The notes under the pieces are model-generated. The model saw only the letters and a list, made by a program, of their open reading frames with translations, was not told the origin of the DNA and did no database searches. A DNA stretch of 64,000 bases from contig NZ_FNDG01000017.1 in NCBI RefSeq assembly GCF_900100535.1, positions 79,257 through 143,256 of the forward strand. Reading direction: 5' to 3'. The stretch is from Phytopseudomonas flavescens (GTDB lineage: Bacteria; Pseudomonadota; Gammaproteobacteria; Pseudomonadales; Pseudomonadaceae). This document shows positions 53,651 through 62,485 of this stretch, one piece after another (position 1 is the stretch's first letter; every line of letters starts with the position of its first letter). The translations under genes were made by a program, and so were the position numbers.

Positions 53651-54295
53651 GTGGCGTTGAACAGCGATGATGATGAACTGGCCGGCCTGAAGGACTGGTG
53701 GCAGCGTAACGGCAAGCCGCTGCTGGCTGGCGGCGTACTGGCACTGATCGCGGTATTCGGTTGGCAGGCTTGGCAGAAGTACCAGAGCAATCAGGCTCAG
53801 GGTGCTTCGGTGATCTACCAGCAACTGCTCGAATCGGCCCTTACCCCGAGCGGTCAACCCGATGCCGCCAAAGTGGCGGCGCTGTCGGGACAATTGAAGA
53901 GCGATTTCGGCGGTACCCAGTACGCTCAATACGGAAGCCTGTTCGTGGCCAAGGTCGCGGTCGAGTCTGGCAAACTGGACGACGCCGCCGCCGAATTGCG
54001 CAGCGTGGTCGACAAGCCGGCCAATGACACCCTCGGTGAACTGGCCCGACAGCGTCTGGCTCGCGTGCTGGCTGCCCAGGACAAGGCCGAAGAGGGCCTG
54101 AAGCTGCTCGAGGGCGATGCTGACCAGGCTTACCTGGCCAGTCGCGAAGAACTCAAGGGCGACCTGTTGGTGAAGCTGGGCCGTACCGACGATGCCCATG
54201 CTGCTTATGTGAAAGCCAAGGGTGCACTGTCTGAAGAGGCGGCCGTTGGTGGTCTGCAGATGAAGATCGACGACCTGGCCAAAGGGGATGCATGA
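53651..54295 (+). CDS. YfgM family protein (ancillary SecYEG translocon subunit)
   Basis: 214 residues, starting at GTG 53651 with AAGGAGT seven bases upstream. One membrane helix (about 23-41) and a periplasmic TPR-like domain. YfgM of E. coli joins SecYEG and PpiD. It keeps the same hisS-yfgM-bamB-der order as E. coli. Confidence 0.92.
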   Translation: MALNSDDDELAGLKDWWQRNGKPLLAGGVLALIAVFGWQAWQKYQSNQAQGASVIYQQLLESALTPSGQPDAAKVAALSGQLKSDFGGTQYAQYGSLFVAKVAVESGKLDDAAAELRSVVDKPANDTLGELARQRLARVLAAQDKAEEGLKLLEGDADQAYLASREELKGDLLVKLGRTDDAHAAYVKAKGALSEEAAVGGLQMKIDDLAKGDA

Positions 54296-54296
54296 C

Positions 54297-55439
54297 GTGA
54301 AGCGTTGGAAGAGTGCCGCAATGCTGGCCCTGGCCGTACTGGTCGTTGGTTGCAGCAGCAATAGCAAGAAAGAATTGCCTCCTGCCGAACTGCCTGATTT
54401 CAAGACGGAAGTGACGTTGCAGAAAGAATGGAGCCGCTCGATCGGCAACGGGCAGGGCGACATTTACAACATGCTCGAGCCGGTGGTCGACGGCGAGCAG
54501 ATCATTGCCGCCGACGTCGAAGGGCTGATCGTTTCCATGGAGCGCACCACTGGCAAGGTGTCCTGGAAAAAGGAACTGGAGGTACCGGTTTCCGGTGCCG
54601 TGGCCGCTGGTTATGGCATGGTCGTGGTCGGCACCCTCAAGGGGGAAGTGATCGCCCTGGACGCCGCCACGGGTGAAGAGAAATGGCGCGCCAAGGTGCC
54701 GAGCGAAGTGCTCTCTGCGCCGGCCATCGGCAGCGACACCGTACTGGTACAGACCCAGGACGACACCTTGGTCGCTCTCGACGCCTACAGCGGCCAGCAG
54801 CGCTGGATCTTCGAAAACACCCCGGCGGTACTGACCCTGCGTGGCACCGGCAGCCCGATACTGACCAATCAGTTGGCCATCGCCGGCCTGTCCAGTGGAA
54901 AGGTCGTGGCCCTGGACGCCCAGCGTGGCATACCGGTGTGGGAGCAACGTGTCGCCATTCCGCAAGGCCGTTCCGAGCTGGATCGCATCGTCGACATCGA
55001 CGGAGGGCTGCTGCTCTCCGGTGGCCAGTTGTACGTGGTGACCTATCAGGGCCGTGTCGCGGCTCTCGATCTGCAAAGCGGCCGCGTGTTGTGGCAGCGC
55101 GAGGCCTCCAGTTCCATGGGCGTGGCTCAGGGCTTCGGCAACGTCTACGTGACCCTGGCCAACGGCACCGTGGAAAGCATCGACGAGCGCTCGGCCTCGG
55201 CCCTGTGGAGCAACGATGCACTGGCTCGTCGCCAACTGTCAGCACCTCAGGTTTTCTCCAGCTACGTCGCATTCGGTGACTTTGAGGGCTACCTCCACCT
55301 GGTCAGCCAGGTCGATGGTCGGTTCGTCGGGCGTATCCGTATCGACAGCGATGGCCTGCGTGCCCGTCCCCTGGTGGTTGGTGACTGGCTGTACGCCTTC
55401 GGCAACGGCGGCAAACTGGTGGCCTTGACCATCAAGTGA
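54297..55439 (+). CDS. bamB: Outer-membrane assembly lipoprotein BamB
   Basis: 380 residues. Lipobox VVGC closes the signal peptide at about residue 17, followed by an eight-bladed PQQ-type propeller (repeats such as ALDAATGEEKWRAKVPSE). I prefer the GTG at 54297, nine bases after AAAGGGG; an ATG at 54288 lies directly on that ribosome site. Part of the Bam complex that inserts barrel proteins. Confidence 0.94.
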   Translation: MKRWKSAAMLALAVLVVGCSSNSKKELPPAELPDFKTEVTLQKEWSRSIGNGQGDIYNMLEPVVDGEQIIAADVEGLIVSMERTTGKVSWKKELEVPVSGAVAAGYGMVVVGTLKGEVIALDAATGEEKWRAKVPSEVLSAPAIGSDTVLVQTQDDTLVALDAYSGQQRWIFENTPAVLTLRGTGSPILTNQLAIAGLSSGKVVALDAQRGIPVWEQRVAIPQGRSELDRIVDIDGGLLLSGGQLYVVTYQGRVAALDLQSGRVLWQREASSSMGVAQGFGNVYVTLANGTVESIDERSASALWSNDALARRQLSAPQVFSSYVAFGDFEGYLHLVSQVDGRFVGRIRIDSDGLRARPLVVGDWLYAFGNGGKLVALTIK

Positions 55440-55448
55440 GCCCCTGTT

Positions 55449-55478
55449 CCGCTCGCCCGGCCACGGCCGGGCGAGCGG
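55449..55478. other. Very GC-rich palindrome between bamB and der
   Basis: CCGCTCGCCCGGCC (55449-55462) and GGCCGGGCGAGCGG (55465-55478) form a perfect inverted repeat with two bases between. No T-run follows; the T-rich terminator is the next hairpin. Confidence 0.6.
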
Positions 55479-55499
55479 GGCGGATAGTGCAGATTTGTG

Positions 55500-55523
55500 G
55501 CCGCTGCCTGTGCAGCGGCTTTT
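55500..55523 (+). terminator. Terminator after bamB
   Basis: GCCGCTGC (55500-55507), loop CTGT, GCAGCGGC (55512-55519), then TTTT. It separates the bamB transcript from der. Confidence 0.8.
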
Positions 55524-55555
55524 GTATTTTCTGAAATAACGAAGTGGAGAGCCGA

Positions 55556-57028
55556 ATGGTTCCCGTAATTGCCCTGGTGGGTCGGCCGAACGTCGGCAAG
55601 TCCACCCTGTTCAACCGCCTGACTCGCACCCGCGACGCGATCGTCGGTGACCTTTCCGGTCTTACCCGCGACCGCCAGTACGGCGAGGCCAAATGGCAGG
55701 GGCGTACTTATATCGTGATCGACACCGGCGGTATTTCCGGTGACGAAGAAGGCATCGACGCGAAGATGGCCGAGCAGTCCCTGCAGGCCATCGAAGAAGC
55801 CGACGCCGTGCTGTTTCTGGTCGACGCCCGTGCGGGGCTTTCCGCCTCCGATCAGATGATTGGCGAGCACTTGCGCAAGCGTAACAAGCGCAGCTTCCTG
55901 GTGGTCAACAAGGTCGACAACCTCGACCCGGATCTGGCCCGCGCTGAATTCGCCCCGCTGGGCATGGGCGAAGCCCTGGCCATCGCCGGTGCTCACGGCC
56001 GTGGCATCACCCAGATGCTCGAAGCGGCACTGGGTAGCTTCCCCAAGGACGCCGGCGAACCTGAAGAGGGCGAGGAGGCCGAAGTGGTCGCCGAGGGCGA
56101 GGAAGCGAAGCGCATTCCCGGCCCTAGCGAGAAGGACGGCATCAAGCTGGCCATCATCGGTCGTCCCAACGTCGGCAAGTCGACCCTGGTCAACCGTATG
56201 CTCGGTGAAGACCGGGTGATCGTCTACGATCAGGCTGGCACCACCCGCGACAGTATCTACATCCCCTTCGAGCGCGATGACGAGAAATACACCCTGATCG
56301 ATACCGCCGGGGTGCGTCGCCGCGGCAAGATCTTCGAGGCGGTGGAAAAGTTCTCGGTGGTCAAGACCCTGCAGGCGATCCAGGATTCCAATGTCGTGGT
56401 GTTCGTTATGGACGCCCGCGAAGGCGTGGTCGACCACGATCTCAACCTGCTCGGCTTCGTGCTCGAGAGTGGCCGTGCTCTGGTCATTGCTCTCAACAAG
56501 TGGGACGGCATGGAGCCCAGCGAGCGCGACTACGTGAAGACCGAGCTGCAACGCCGGTTGTTCTTCGTCGACTTCGCTGACATCCACTTCATCTCGGCGC
56601 TGCACGGCACCGGCGTCGGTCATCTGTACAAGTCGGTGCAGGCCTCGTTCCAGTCGGCGATCACCCGTTGGCCGACCAGCCGCCTGACGCAGATCCTCGA
56701 GGATGCAGTACGCGAGCACCAGCCGCCTCTGGTCAATGGCCGCCGTATCAAGCTGCGTTATGCCCACCTCGGTGGCGCCAACCCGCCGTTGATCGTGATC
56801 CACGGTAACCAGGTCGATGCCGTGCCACGTGCCTACTCCCGGTACCTGGAAAACACCTACCGTCGCGTGCTCAAACTGGTTGGTACGCCAATCCGCATCG
56901 AATACAAGGGCGGCGAGAACCCCTACGAGGGCAACAAGAACACCCTCACCGATCGCCAGGTGAACAAGAAGCGCCGTCTGATGAGCCACCACAAGAAGGC
57001 CGAGAAGAAGCGCAAGGACAAGCGTTGA
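55556..57028 (+). CDS. der: Ribosome-assembly GTPase Der (EngA)
   Basis: 490 residues with two G domains, each with GRPNVGKST (about residues 8-16 and 200-208), and a C-terminal KH-like domain, ending in a lysine-rich tail. It is needed for 50S assembly. The ATG at 55556 follows GTGGAG; a GTG at 55544 is less likely. Confidence 0.97.
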   Translation: MVPVIALVGRPNVGKSTLFNRLTRTRDAIVGDLSGLTRDRQYGEAKWQGRTYIVIDTGGISGDEEGIDAKMAEQSLQAIEEADAVLFLVDARAGLSASDQMIGEHLRKRNKRSFLVVNKVDNLDPDLARAEFAPLGMGEALAIAGAHGRGITQMLEAALGSFPKDAGEPEEGEEAEVVAEGEEAKRIPGPSEKDGIKLAIIGRPNVGKSTLVNRMLGEDRVIVYDQAGTTRDSIYIPFERDDEKYTLIDTAGVRRRGKIFEAVEKFSVVKTLQAIQDSNVVVFVMDAREGVVDHDLNLLGFVLESGRALVIALNKWDGMEPSERDYVKTELQRRLFFVDFADIHFISALHGTGVGHLYKSVQASFQSAITRWPTSRLTQILEDAVREHQPPLVNGRRIKLRYAHLGGANPPLIVIHGNQVDAVPRAYSRYLENTYRRVLKLVGTPIRIEYKGGENPYEGNKNTLTDRQVNKKRRLMSHHKKAEKKRKDKR

Positions 57029-57079
57029 GCGATGTTCCAGTGCGGTCAGCCCCTTGTAGGCTTTGGTCGCTTCAGGAGA

Positions 57080-57113
57080 AAGGGGCAGCGACAGGCGTAG
57101 CTGCCCCTTTCTT
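57080..57113 (+). terminator. Terminator after der
   Basis: AAGGGGCAGC (57080-57089) pairs with GCTGCCCCTT (57100-57109), 10-base loop, followed by TTCTT. Confidence 0.8.
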
Positions 57114-57303
57114 CGTTCCAGCCCCCAGGTATCGAGCCGGGTGCACAGGGCAGGGCAGGGGCCAGTTTGCCTGCCTCGTTCCCCGCCTGTGTCGTACCGC
57201 GTCTTCGTTGACCGGCTGCATGGGCCATAACGTGTAAAGCATCGGGCACTCCAGAGCCTTTCAGGCGACTAATCAAGAACCCTACAGCGACAAGAAGGAT
57301 TTC

Positions 57304-57984
57304 ATGATGAAAATACTGATGGTGCTGACCTCCCACGATCAGCTAGGCAACACCGGGGCGAAAACCGGCTTCTGGCTTGAAGAGTTCGCCGCGCCTTACT
57401 ATCTGTTCAAGGATGCCGGCGCCGAGGTGGTACTGGCATCCCCAGCAGGGGGCCAACCGCCGCTGGACCCGAAGAGCGACCAAGCGCAGTTCCAGACCGC
57501 GCTGACCCAACGTTTCAAGGCTGACCCGCAGGCACAAACGCATCTGGCCAGTACCCTGAAGCTGGAAACCGTCAATCAGCAGGAATTCGACACGCTCTTC
57601 TACCCAGGCGGCCACGGCCCGCTGTGGGACCTGGCCGAGTCGCGACTGTCCATCAGTCTGATCGAAGCCTTCGCGCGCGCCGGCAAGCCCATCGGCTTCG
57701 TTTGCCACGCCCCTGGTGTGCTGCGTCACGTCAAAGCCGCCGATGGCTCACCGTTGATCAAGGGCCGTCGCGTAACCGGCTTCACCAACGGCGAAGAAGC
57801 CGGCGTGGGACTGACCGACGTGGTGCCCTTCCTGATCGAGGACGAGTTCCAGGCACTTGGCGGCAAGTACGAAAAGGGCCCGGACTGGGCACCCTTCGTG
57901 GTCGAGGATGGCAGGCTGGTTACCGGCCAGAACCCGGCCAGTTCGGAAGGGGTCGCCAAGGCCCTGCTCGCCCAGCTCCAGTAA
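57304..57984 (+). CDS. DJ-1/PfpI family protein (Hsp31-like)
   Basis: 226 residues. The nucleophile is C134 in GFVCHAPGVL, with the preceding YPGGHGPLWDL (about 100-110) and EEF (about 26-28) as in type 1 glutamine-amidotransferase-like Hsp31/ThiJ proteins. Such proteins act as glyoxalase III, deglycase or chaperone; which one cannot be told. Single gene. Confidence 0.9.
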   Translation: MMKILMVLTSHDQLGNTGAKTGFWLEEFAAPYYLFKDAGAEVVLASPAGGQPPLDPKSDQAQFQTALTQRFKADPQAQTHLASTLKLETVNQQEFDTLFYPGGHGPLWDLAESRLSISLIEAFARAGKPIGFVCHAPGVLRHVKAADGSPLIKGRRVTGFTNGEEAGVGLTDVVPFLIEDEFQALGGKYEKGPDWAPFVVEDGRLVTGQNPASSEGVAKALLAQLQ

Positions 57985-58110
57985 CGGCTGAGCAGCGCTG
58001 AATCGGGCAGGTTCAGTTCGGTAGGGGGGGCGGCAGGCCATCGGCAAGGCGCTACGAGCCAGGCCGGTCGGTAGGGTCCGGCAGCAGGCTGCGGCTCGTA
58101 GACCCGTTCA

Positions 58111-59109
58111 TCAGCATGAATCACGGGCAATGAGTGGGCAGGCAACTCTGTGAATCGTATTGTCGTCCCGGCTTTCGATCAGATGCCGCGCTGCACGGCG
58201 GCCCATTTCGTAATAGGGCAGTTGCACTGTGCTCAGGGGAGGGTAGAACAGTTCGGCGATGCCAATCATGTTGTCGTAGCCGAGAACCGCCACATCCTCT
58301 GGAATGCGCAGGCCGCGACCGAGCAGGTACTGATAGGCGACCAGGGCGATACGGTCGTTGCCACAAACCAGCAGATCGAAAGCCGGTTTGCCCCTGGAGC
58401 CGAGCAATTGGTGTTCCAGGGCCAGCCGTGTTTCCTGATAGGCGTCATCGGTGGACAGGTCGTATTGGTGAACGCTGTCCATGGCAATACCGGCCTCCGT
58501 GAGGGCGCGGAGCAACCCTTGCTGGCGCCATTGCCTGGCCAGGCTGCTGCGCGGCAGGTTGATGCACAGTGGCTTGCGGTAGCCTCGTTTCAGTGCCTGC
58601 CCTATGGCCTGATACTGACCTTCCTCGTCGTCGGGTATGTAGCAGGCGACGCCAGGTACCGAACTGATGCAGTTGCTCAACACCAGCGGCAGGCTGCGCA
58701 ATACCTGGGGAATTTGCACGCTGCGTAACTGCATGGTGCTGAAGATGATTCCGTCAGGTTGATGGGAGAGCATCAGGTCGATGGTTTGCTGACTCGGCGG
58801 CGCTTCGAACAGGTTGAGGATGAAAAGGTTCCAGCCGGTATCTCGTGCCGTGCGCTCCATCGAAAGGAGCATTTCCACGGCGAAGGGGGTGGTCGCGGTA
58901 TCCAGCGCAAAGACGCCGATGGTCTTGCCCCGGGAGTGACCGCCGCGGGTCCTGCGGGCGGAAAGGCTGGGAACATAACCCAGAGTCTCGACCGCCTGGC
59001 GAACTTTCGCCAGGGTTTCCTGGTTCAGCTTTTCCGGGGTGTTGAGTGCCCTGGAAACGGTCATCAAGGACACCCCGGCCAGCCGTGCGACATCTTTAAC
59101 CGAAGCCAT
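58111..59109 (-). CDS. LacI-family regulator of the sucrose operon
   Basis: 332 residues. N-terminal HTH MASVKDVARLAGVSLMTVSRALN (first 23 residues, two overlapping parts of the family motif) and a sugar-binding periplasmic-binding-like domain. The ATG at 59109 gives the canonical N-terminus; an open frame runs further upstream without similarity. It lies 91 bases behind the hydrolase gene on the same strand, so it probably represses the permease-hydrolase genes through the palindrome at 62015. Confidence 0.92.
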   Translation of the reverse strand: MASVKDVARLAGVSLMTVSRALNTPEKLNQETLAKVRQAVETLGYVPSLSARRTRGGHSRGKTIGVFALDTATTPFAVEMLLSMERTARDTGWNLFILNLFEAPPSQQTIDLMLSHQPDGIIFSTMQLRSVQIPQVLRSLPLVLSNCISSVPGVACYIPDDEEGQYQAIGQALKRGYRKPLCINLPRSSLARQWRQQGLLRALTEAGIAMDSVHQYDLSTDDAYQETRLALEHQLLGSRGKPAFDLLVCGNDRIALVAYQYLLGRGLRIPEDVAVLGYDNMIGIAELFYPPLSTVQLPYYEMGRRAARHLIESRDDNTIHRVACPLIARDSC

Positions 59110-59141
59110 TCCGGAGCCCTTGTTTTTCTGGCCAGGCATCA

Positions 59142-59166
59142 TGTCATGCTTGTTGAAAGCATGACA
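59142..59166. repeat. Inverted repeat between the hydrolase and regulator genes
   Basis: TGTCATGCTT (59142-59151) and AAGCATGACA (59157-59166) form a perfect 10-bp repeat around GTTGA. There is no T-run. It could be a processing hairpin or a protein-binding site just upstream of the regulator start. Confidence 0.5.
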
Positions 59167-59200
59167 AGGCGCTGCCCGGTGCCTGTCCCCGTCCGCTGTA

Positions 59201-60676
59201 TCAGCGTTGGGTATCGGCCAGCTCCCAGGTTGAAGCCTCCCCGAACAGCCCGATCCCATTGACGGCGAAAGCGCTGGCCCGGAGGCTGTCGGGCCGTGGA
59301 TAAATCCGGCTGGTAAGGCTATAGGCACCGTCGTCGACGAACACCTCTATGGACGAGCGATCGAGAAAAATCCGCAGCGCGATATGCGTTTGCCCGGTAG
59401 CCACGGGGACGCTGCGAACGCCGCTCACGCCCGCGCCCGCGTATTGCCGGTCGAGCACCAGGCGTCGGGCCATGGCATCGAAATACAGCAAGGTGCGCTC
59501 CTGTCCATCCTCGCTACAGCGTAGCGCCAGGCCAAAGCGTTCGGCACTGCTGCCAGCCAGTTCCAGGACGAGTTCAACTTCCAGTAAGGCGCTCCGTACA
59601 CCGAGTGAACAGGTGGCAGATTCGATTGCCCCGATCTGCAGCACTTGCTGTGACTGCCTCAATGCTGTCAGTTCACGGGCTGGCCGCATGCGCAGCCGTT
59701 CGCCGTCGCGGCTCAGCTCACGGGGCAACGACAACGCGCCGCACCAGTGGTGCGCCTGACTCGGCATCGGACTGTCCCACATATCCATCCATGCCCACAG
59801 CAGACGGCGCCCGTCTGGTGCCAGCAGGGTCTGCGCCGCGTAAAAATCGTGGCCATGATCAAGCTCGTGAACCTCGCCGCAAGGGCTAAAGCGTCCGCTG
59901 TCGTCAAGCTGGCCGATTCGGTAGCTGTTCTGGAATTTGTTCCATTTATCATAACCACTGGGCTGCAGACCTTGCGGCGAATAGAGAAAAACGTCGCAAC
60001 CATCGAGTTCGAAGAGATCTGGACATTCCCACATATAGCCGTCCGTTTCACGTCGACCTTGCAGGGCGCAGCCCAGATAATCCCAGTGATGCAGGTCCTC
60101 GGAGCGATAGAGCAACAGCTGTGGGTCATCTGCTTGCCGAGCGCCAAGCGCCATCCACCATAGCTCGCCACGTTTCCAGACCTTCGGATCGCGAAAATGC
60201 ATGATGTGCGGTGCCGGCGGCGTTGCGATGACCGGCCCGTGCTTGTTGAAAGTGAGGCCATCCGTGCTGCTGGCCAGGCATTGGACCTGGAGAATGTTCT
60301 GGTCATCACCGGGCTCACCCAGCCAAGTGTGCCCGGTGTAGATCAGATAAAGGGTATCCCCTGCAACCACCGCCGACCCTGAAAAACACCCGCCCTGATC
60401 GTAAGCATCGCTGGGTGCCAGGGCGATGGGCAGATGCTCCCAATGCACCAGGTCGCCGCTCTTGGCATGCCCCCAGTGCATCGGCCCCCACTGCGCCGAG
60501 TAGGGATGGTGCTGGTAGAACACATGGTATTCACCGCGAAAGCAAACCAGCCCGTTCGGATCATTCATCCATCCCGCTGGCGGCGACAGGTGGTAGCCAA
60601 GGCGATAGTCGTCACCACATTCGGGGCGCTTTTTTTCGATGGCTTGATGGGCTTTGTCCAGCCGTGCAGCATGCAT
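59201..60676 (-). CDS. cscA: GH32 sucrose hydrolase / sucrose-6-phosphate hydrolase
   Basis: 491 residues. The nucleophile is D39 in WMNDPNG, the transition-state aspartate D163 in FRDPK and the acid/base E217 in ECPD, so the active site is complete. A C-terminal beta-sandwich follows (about 340-491). No signal peptide is seen, so it acts in the cytoplasm. With a non-PTS permease beside it, free sucrose is the likely substrate, giving glucose and fructose. The symbol follows the E. coli csc system. Confidence 0.92.
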   Translation of the reverse strand: MHAARLDKAHQAIEKKRPECGDDYRLGYHLSPPAGWMNDPNGLVCFRGEYHVFYQHHPYSAQWGPMHWGHAKSGDLVHWEHLPIALAPSDAYDQGGCFSGSAVVAGDTLYLIYTGHTWLGEPGDDQNILQVQCLASSTDGLTFNKHGPVIATPPAPHIMHFRDPKVWKRGELWWMALGARQADDPQLLLYRSEDLHHWDYLGCALQGRRETDGYMWECPDLFELDGCDVFLYSPQGLQPSGYDKWNKFQNSYRIGQLDDSGRFSPCGEVHELDHGHDFYAAQTLLAPDGRRLLWAWMDMWDSPMPSQAHHWCGALSLPRELSRDGERLRMRPARELTALRQSQQVLQIGAIESATCSLGVRSALLEVELVLELAGSSAERFGLALRCSEDGQERTLLYFDAMARRLVLDRQYAGAGVSGVRSVPVATGQTHIALRIFLDRSSIEVFVDDGAYSLTSRIYPRPDSLRASAFAVNGIGLFGEASTWELADTQR

Positions 60677-60699
60677 GGTTTGCTCCTCTCTAGGGTGTC

Positions 60700-61989
60700 C
60701 TAAGGTTTGTAACGGGTGACGGGCTGAGCAATGGCAGGGAGTTCCAGCGAATCAGTAACCCTGCAAGGGGAGGGCTTGCGGGGCGGGTCCGGGCGCAATA
60801 GCGTCAATGACAGCAGCAGGCAGCCGCCGACCAGGCCAGCCATCAGCACGTAAACGCTCGGAAAACCAAAATGGTCGTAGCCGTAGCCCACCAGCGGCGA
60901 CAGCAGCATCGCGGTCAATTGCTGGGCGAACTGGAACCCCACCAGATAGATCGAAGCGGACAGGCGCGAATCGAAGTTGAACGAAATGTACTTGAATACC
61001 GAAACCAGCAGGATTGGCACTTCCAAGGCGTGCAACATCTTGCAGGCGGCGATGGTCCAGGCCTCCATTGCCAGCCCGGAACCAAGAATACGAACGAACA
61101 TGATGCTACCGGCCAGAATCAATCCGTACTTGGCGCCCGTACGGCTCACCACCCAAGGGGCGACCAGCATCAACGCCGCTTCGAGGAACACCTGCGATGA
61201 ATTCAGATACCCATACGTTCGGGTGCCCGCCTCCGGGGTCGCGAAGAACGAGGCGAAATACACGGGAAACTGTTGCTCGTAGATCATGTAGACCCCGCTG
61301 ACCCCGGTCAGGTACAGGCCGAATGCCCAGAAGCGAGGCAGCGTCAGCAATGTCCATAGATCGTGCAGGCGTACTGGGCTGGCTGCAGTCACTCCGGCGA
61401 CCTGGCGCGGGGCGAATCTGCGCAAATCCAGTTTGTACAGGATCAGCAGGAATGCGGCTCCGGCAGCGCTGCTCAGGTAAAAGGCGATATCCGGGTCGAT
61501 GTCGAATGCCACGCCCGTCACGCCTGTCGCACTGGCCCAGCCCAGCGAGCCCCACATCCTGCTGGTGCCAAACTCGAAGCCCACGTGCCTCGACAGTCGT
61601 TCGGTGTAGGACTCGATCACGCCCACGCCCGCGAGCATGGCCAGTGCCAGGAAAGCCGCACCGACCACCGCCCCCAGTACCACGTTATGAGCCAGCAGGT
61701 TGGCATAGACGAAAATCGCGAACGGGGCGCTCGCACAGAGCAGGATGCCAATCCAGGCCAGCAGCTTTTTCGACAGGCCAAGGCGATCCTGGAGGGCGCC
61801 ATAGAACGGCTGAATCAGTAAGGCGGCAACGGCATTGGCGGCGAAGACAAAGCCGGTTTCAGTACCGTTCAGGCCGATGACCCGATGAAGCCAGATCGAG
61901 AACAGCGAGTAGCTGGAAGACCAGGAAAAAAAGAAGAAAAATAGCAAGCCGCTGATAAGCCAATACTCGCGTTTGACGGATAGCTGCAT
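60700..61989 (-). CDS. cscB: Sucrose/H+ symporter, LacY-type MFS permease
   Basis: 429 residues, 12 membrane helices, oligosaccharide:H+ symporter (LacY/RafB/CscB) family. YWLISGLLFFFFFSWSSSYSLF at the start, then LCNGTETG-like NGTETGFVFAANA are typical. The ATG at 61989 follows GAGG; a longer frame to 62028 would run through the operator. No fructokinase (cscK) gene lies beside it. Confidence 0.9.
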   Translation of the reverse strand: MQLSVKREYWLISGLLFFFFFSWSSSYSLFSIWLHRVIGLNGTETGFVFAANAVAALLIQPFYGALQDRLGLSKKLLAWIGILLCASAPFAIFVYANLLAHNVVLGAVVGAAFLALAMLAGVGVIESYTERLSRHVGFEFGTSRMWGSLGWASATGVTGVAFDIDPDIAFYLSSAAGAAFLLILYKLDLRRFAPRQVAGVTAASPVRLHDLWTLLTLPRFWAFGLYLTGVSGVYMIYEQQFPVYFASFFATPEAGTRTYGYLNSSQVFLEAALMLVAPWVVSRTGAKYGLILAGSIMFVRILGSGLAMEAWTIAACKMLHALEVPILLVSVFKYISFNFDSRLSASIYLVGFQFAQQLTAMLLSPLVGYGYDHFGFPSVYVLMAGLVGGCLLLSLTLLRPDPPRKPSPCRVTDSLELPAIAQPVTRYKP

Positions 61990-62013
61990 GTGGCGGCCTC
62001 TTCTTTTTATTTT

Positions 62014-62027
62014 AGTTAACGTTAACA
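62014..62027 (-). promoter_or_regulatory. LacI-type operator in front of the permease gene
   Basis: AGTTAACGTTAACA: a perfect 12-bp palindrome GTTAACGTTAAC at 62015-62026 with a central CG, 25 bases before the permease ATG. LacI/GalR operators are of this kind. It is the most likely target of the regulator encoded at 58111-59109. Confidence 0.7.
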
Positions 62028-62485
62028 TTGCAAGCCATTACGCGTTTTCGAACGGCCGCTGTCAAGTGGCGTCGAGCGCAAGAGCAGGCTGTCGGGTGGT
62101 CTTTCTCCTCGCGCCGCTATTCAGTCCGTAGCAGTAGGCGCCGACTCCGGTATAGGCCCCGCGACCTATTCAGGTGCGGTGGCCCGGGCGCTGATGGTTA
62201 CCCGGGGCGGGGCTCCTTCGCTGTATAGACCCGAGGCCAACCGCTGCCTCGCCGGACTGGGCGAAGACGGCGCTCTGCTCGCCAGTGCCGGGTGCGTAAC
62301 AGCGCAGGCAGGTCGCTGAGGTACCACCGGTTATGAGCCGGCAGGGGCCGTGTCCGCATCGATTGCGGGGATCAGGTTTTCGAGGCGGCGGATAAGATCA
62401 GCGCTATCCATGCGCCGAGGATAGAACCCGCGCGCGTAAAACGTACGGCGTGGGCACTATAGCGAGGGAATTTATCAGGGGCGGG
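62028..62485. other. Intergenic region with a phage-gene relic
   Basis: No intact gene. It holds the promoter of the sucrose operon (near 62030) and, at 62218-62411 on the minus strand, the broken baseplate-V-like gene given separately. Confidence 0.5.
62218..62411 (-). pseudogene. Relic of a phage baseplate assembly protein V-like gene
   Basis: From ATG 62411 the frame reads MDSADLIRRLENLI, as at the start of gpV proteins, and stops at 62331. In a shifted frame it continues APGTGEQSAVFAQSGEAAVGLGSI, which resembles the gpV block P-x-x-GEQ-x-x-V-x-x-PSGE...GL. A stop and a frameshift make it non-functional. It points to a lost prophage or tail cluster. Recognised by eye only. Confidence 0.4.
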
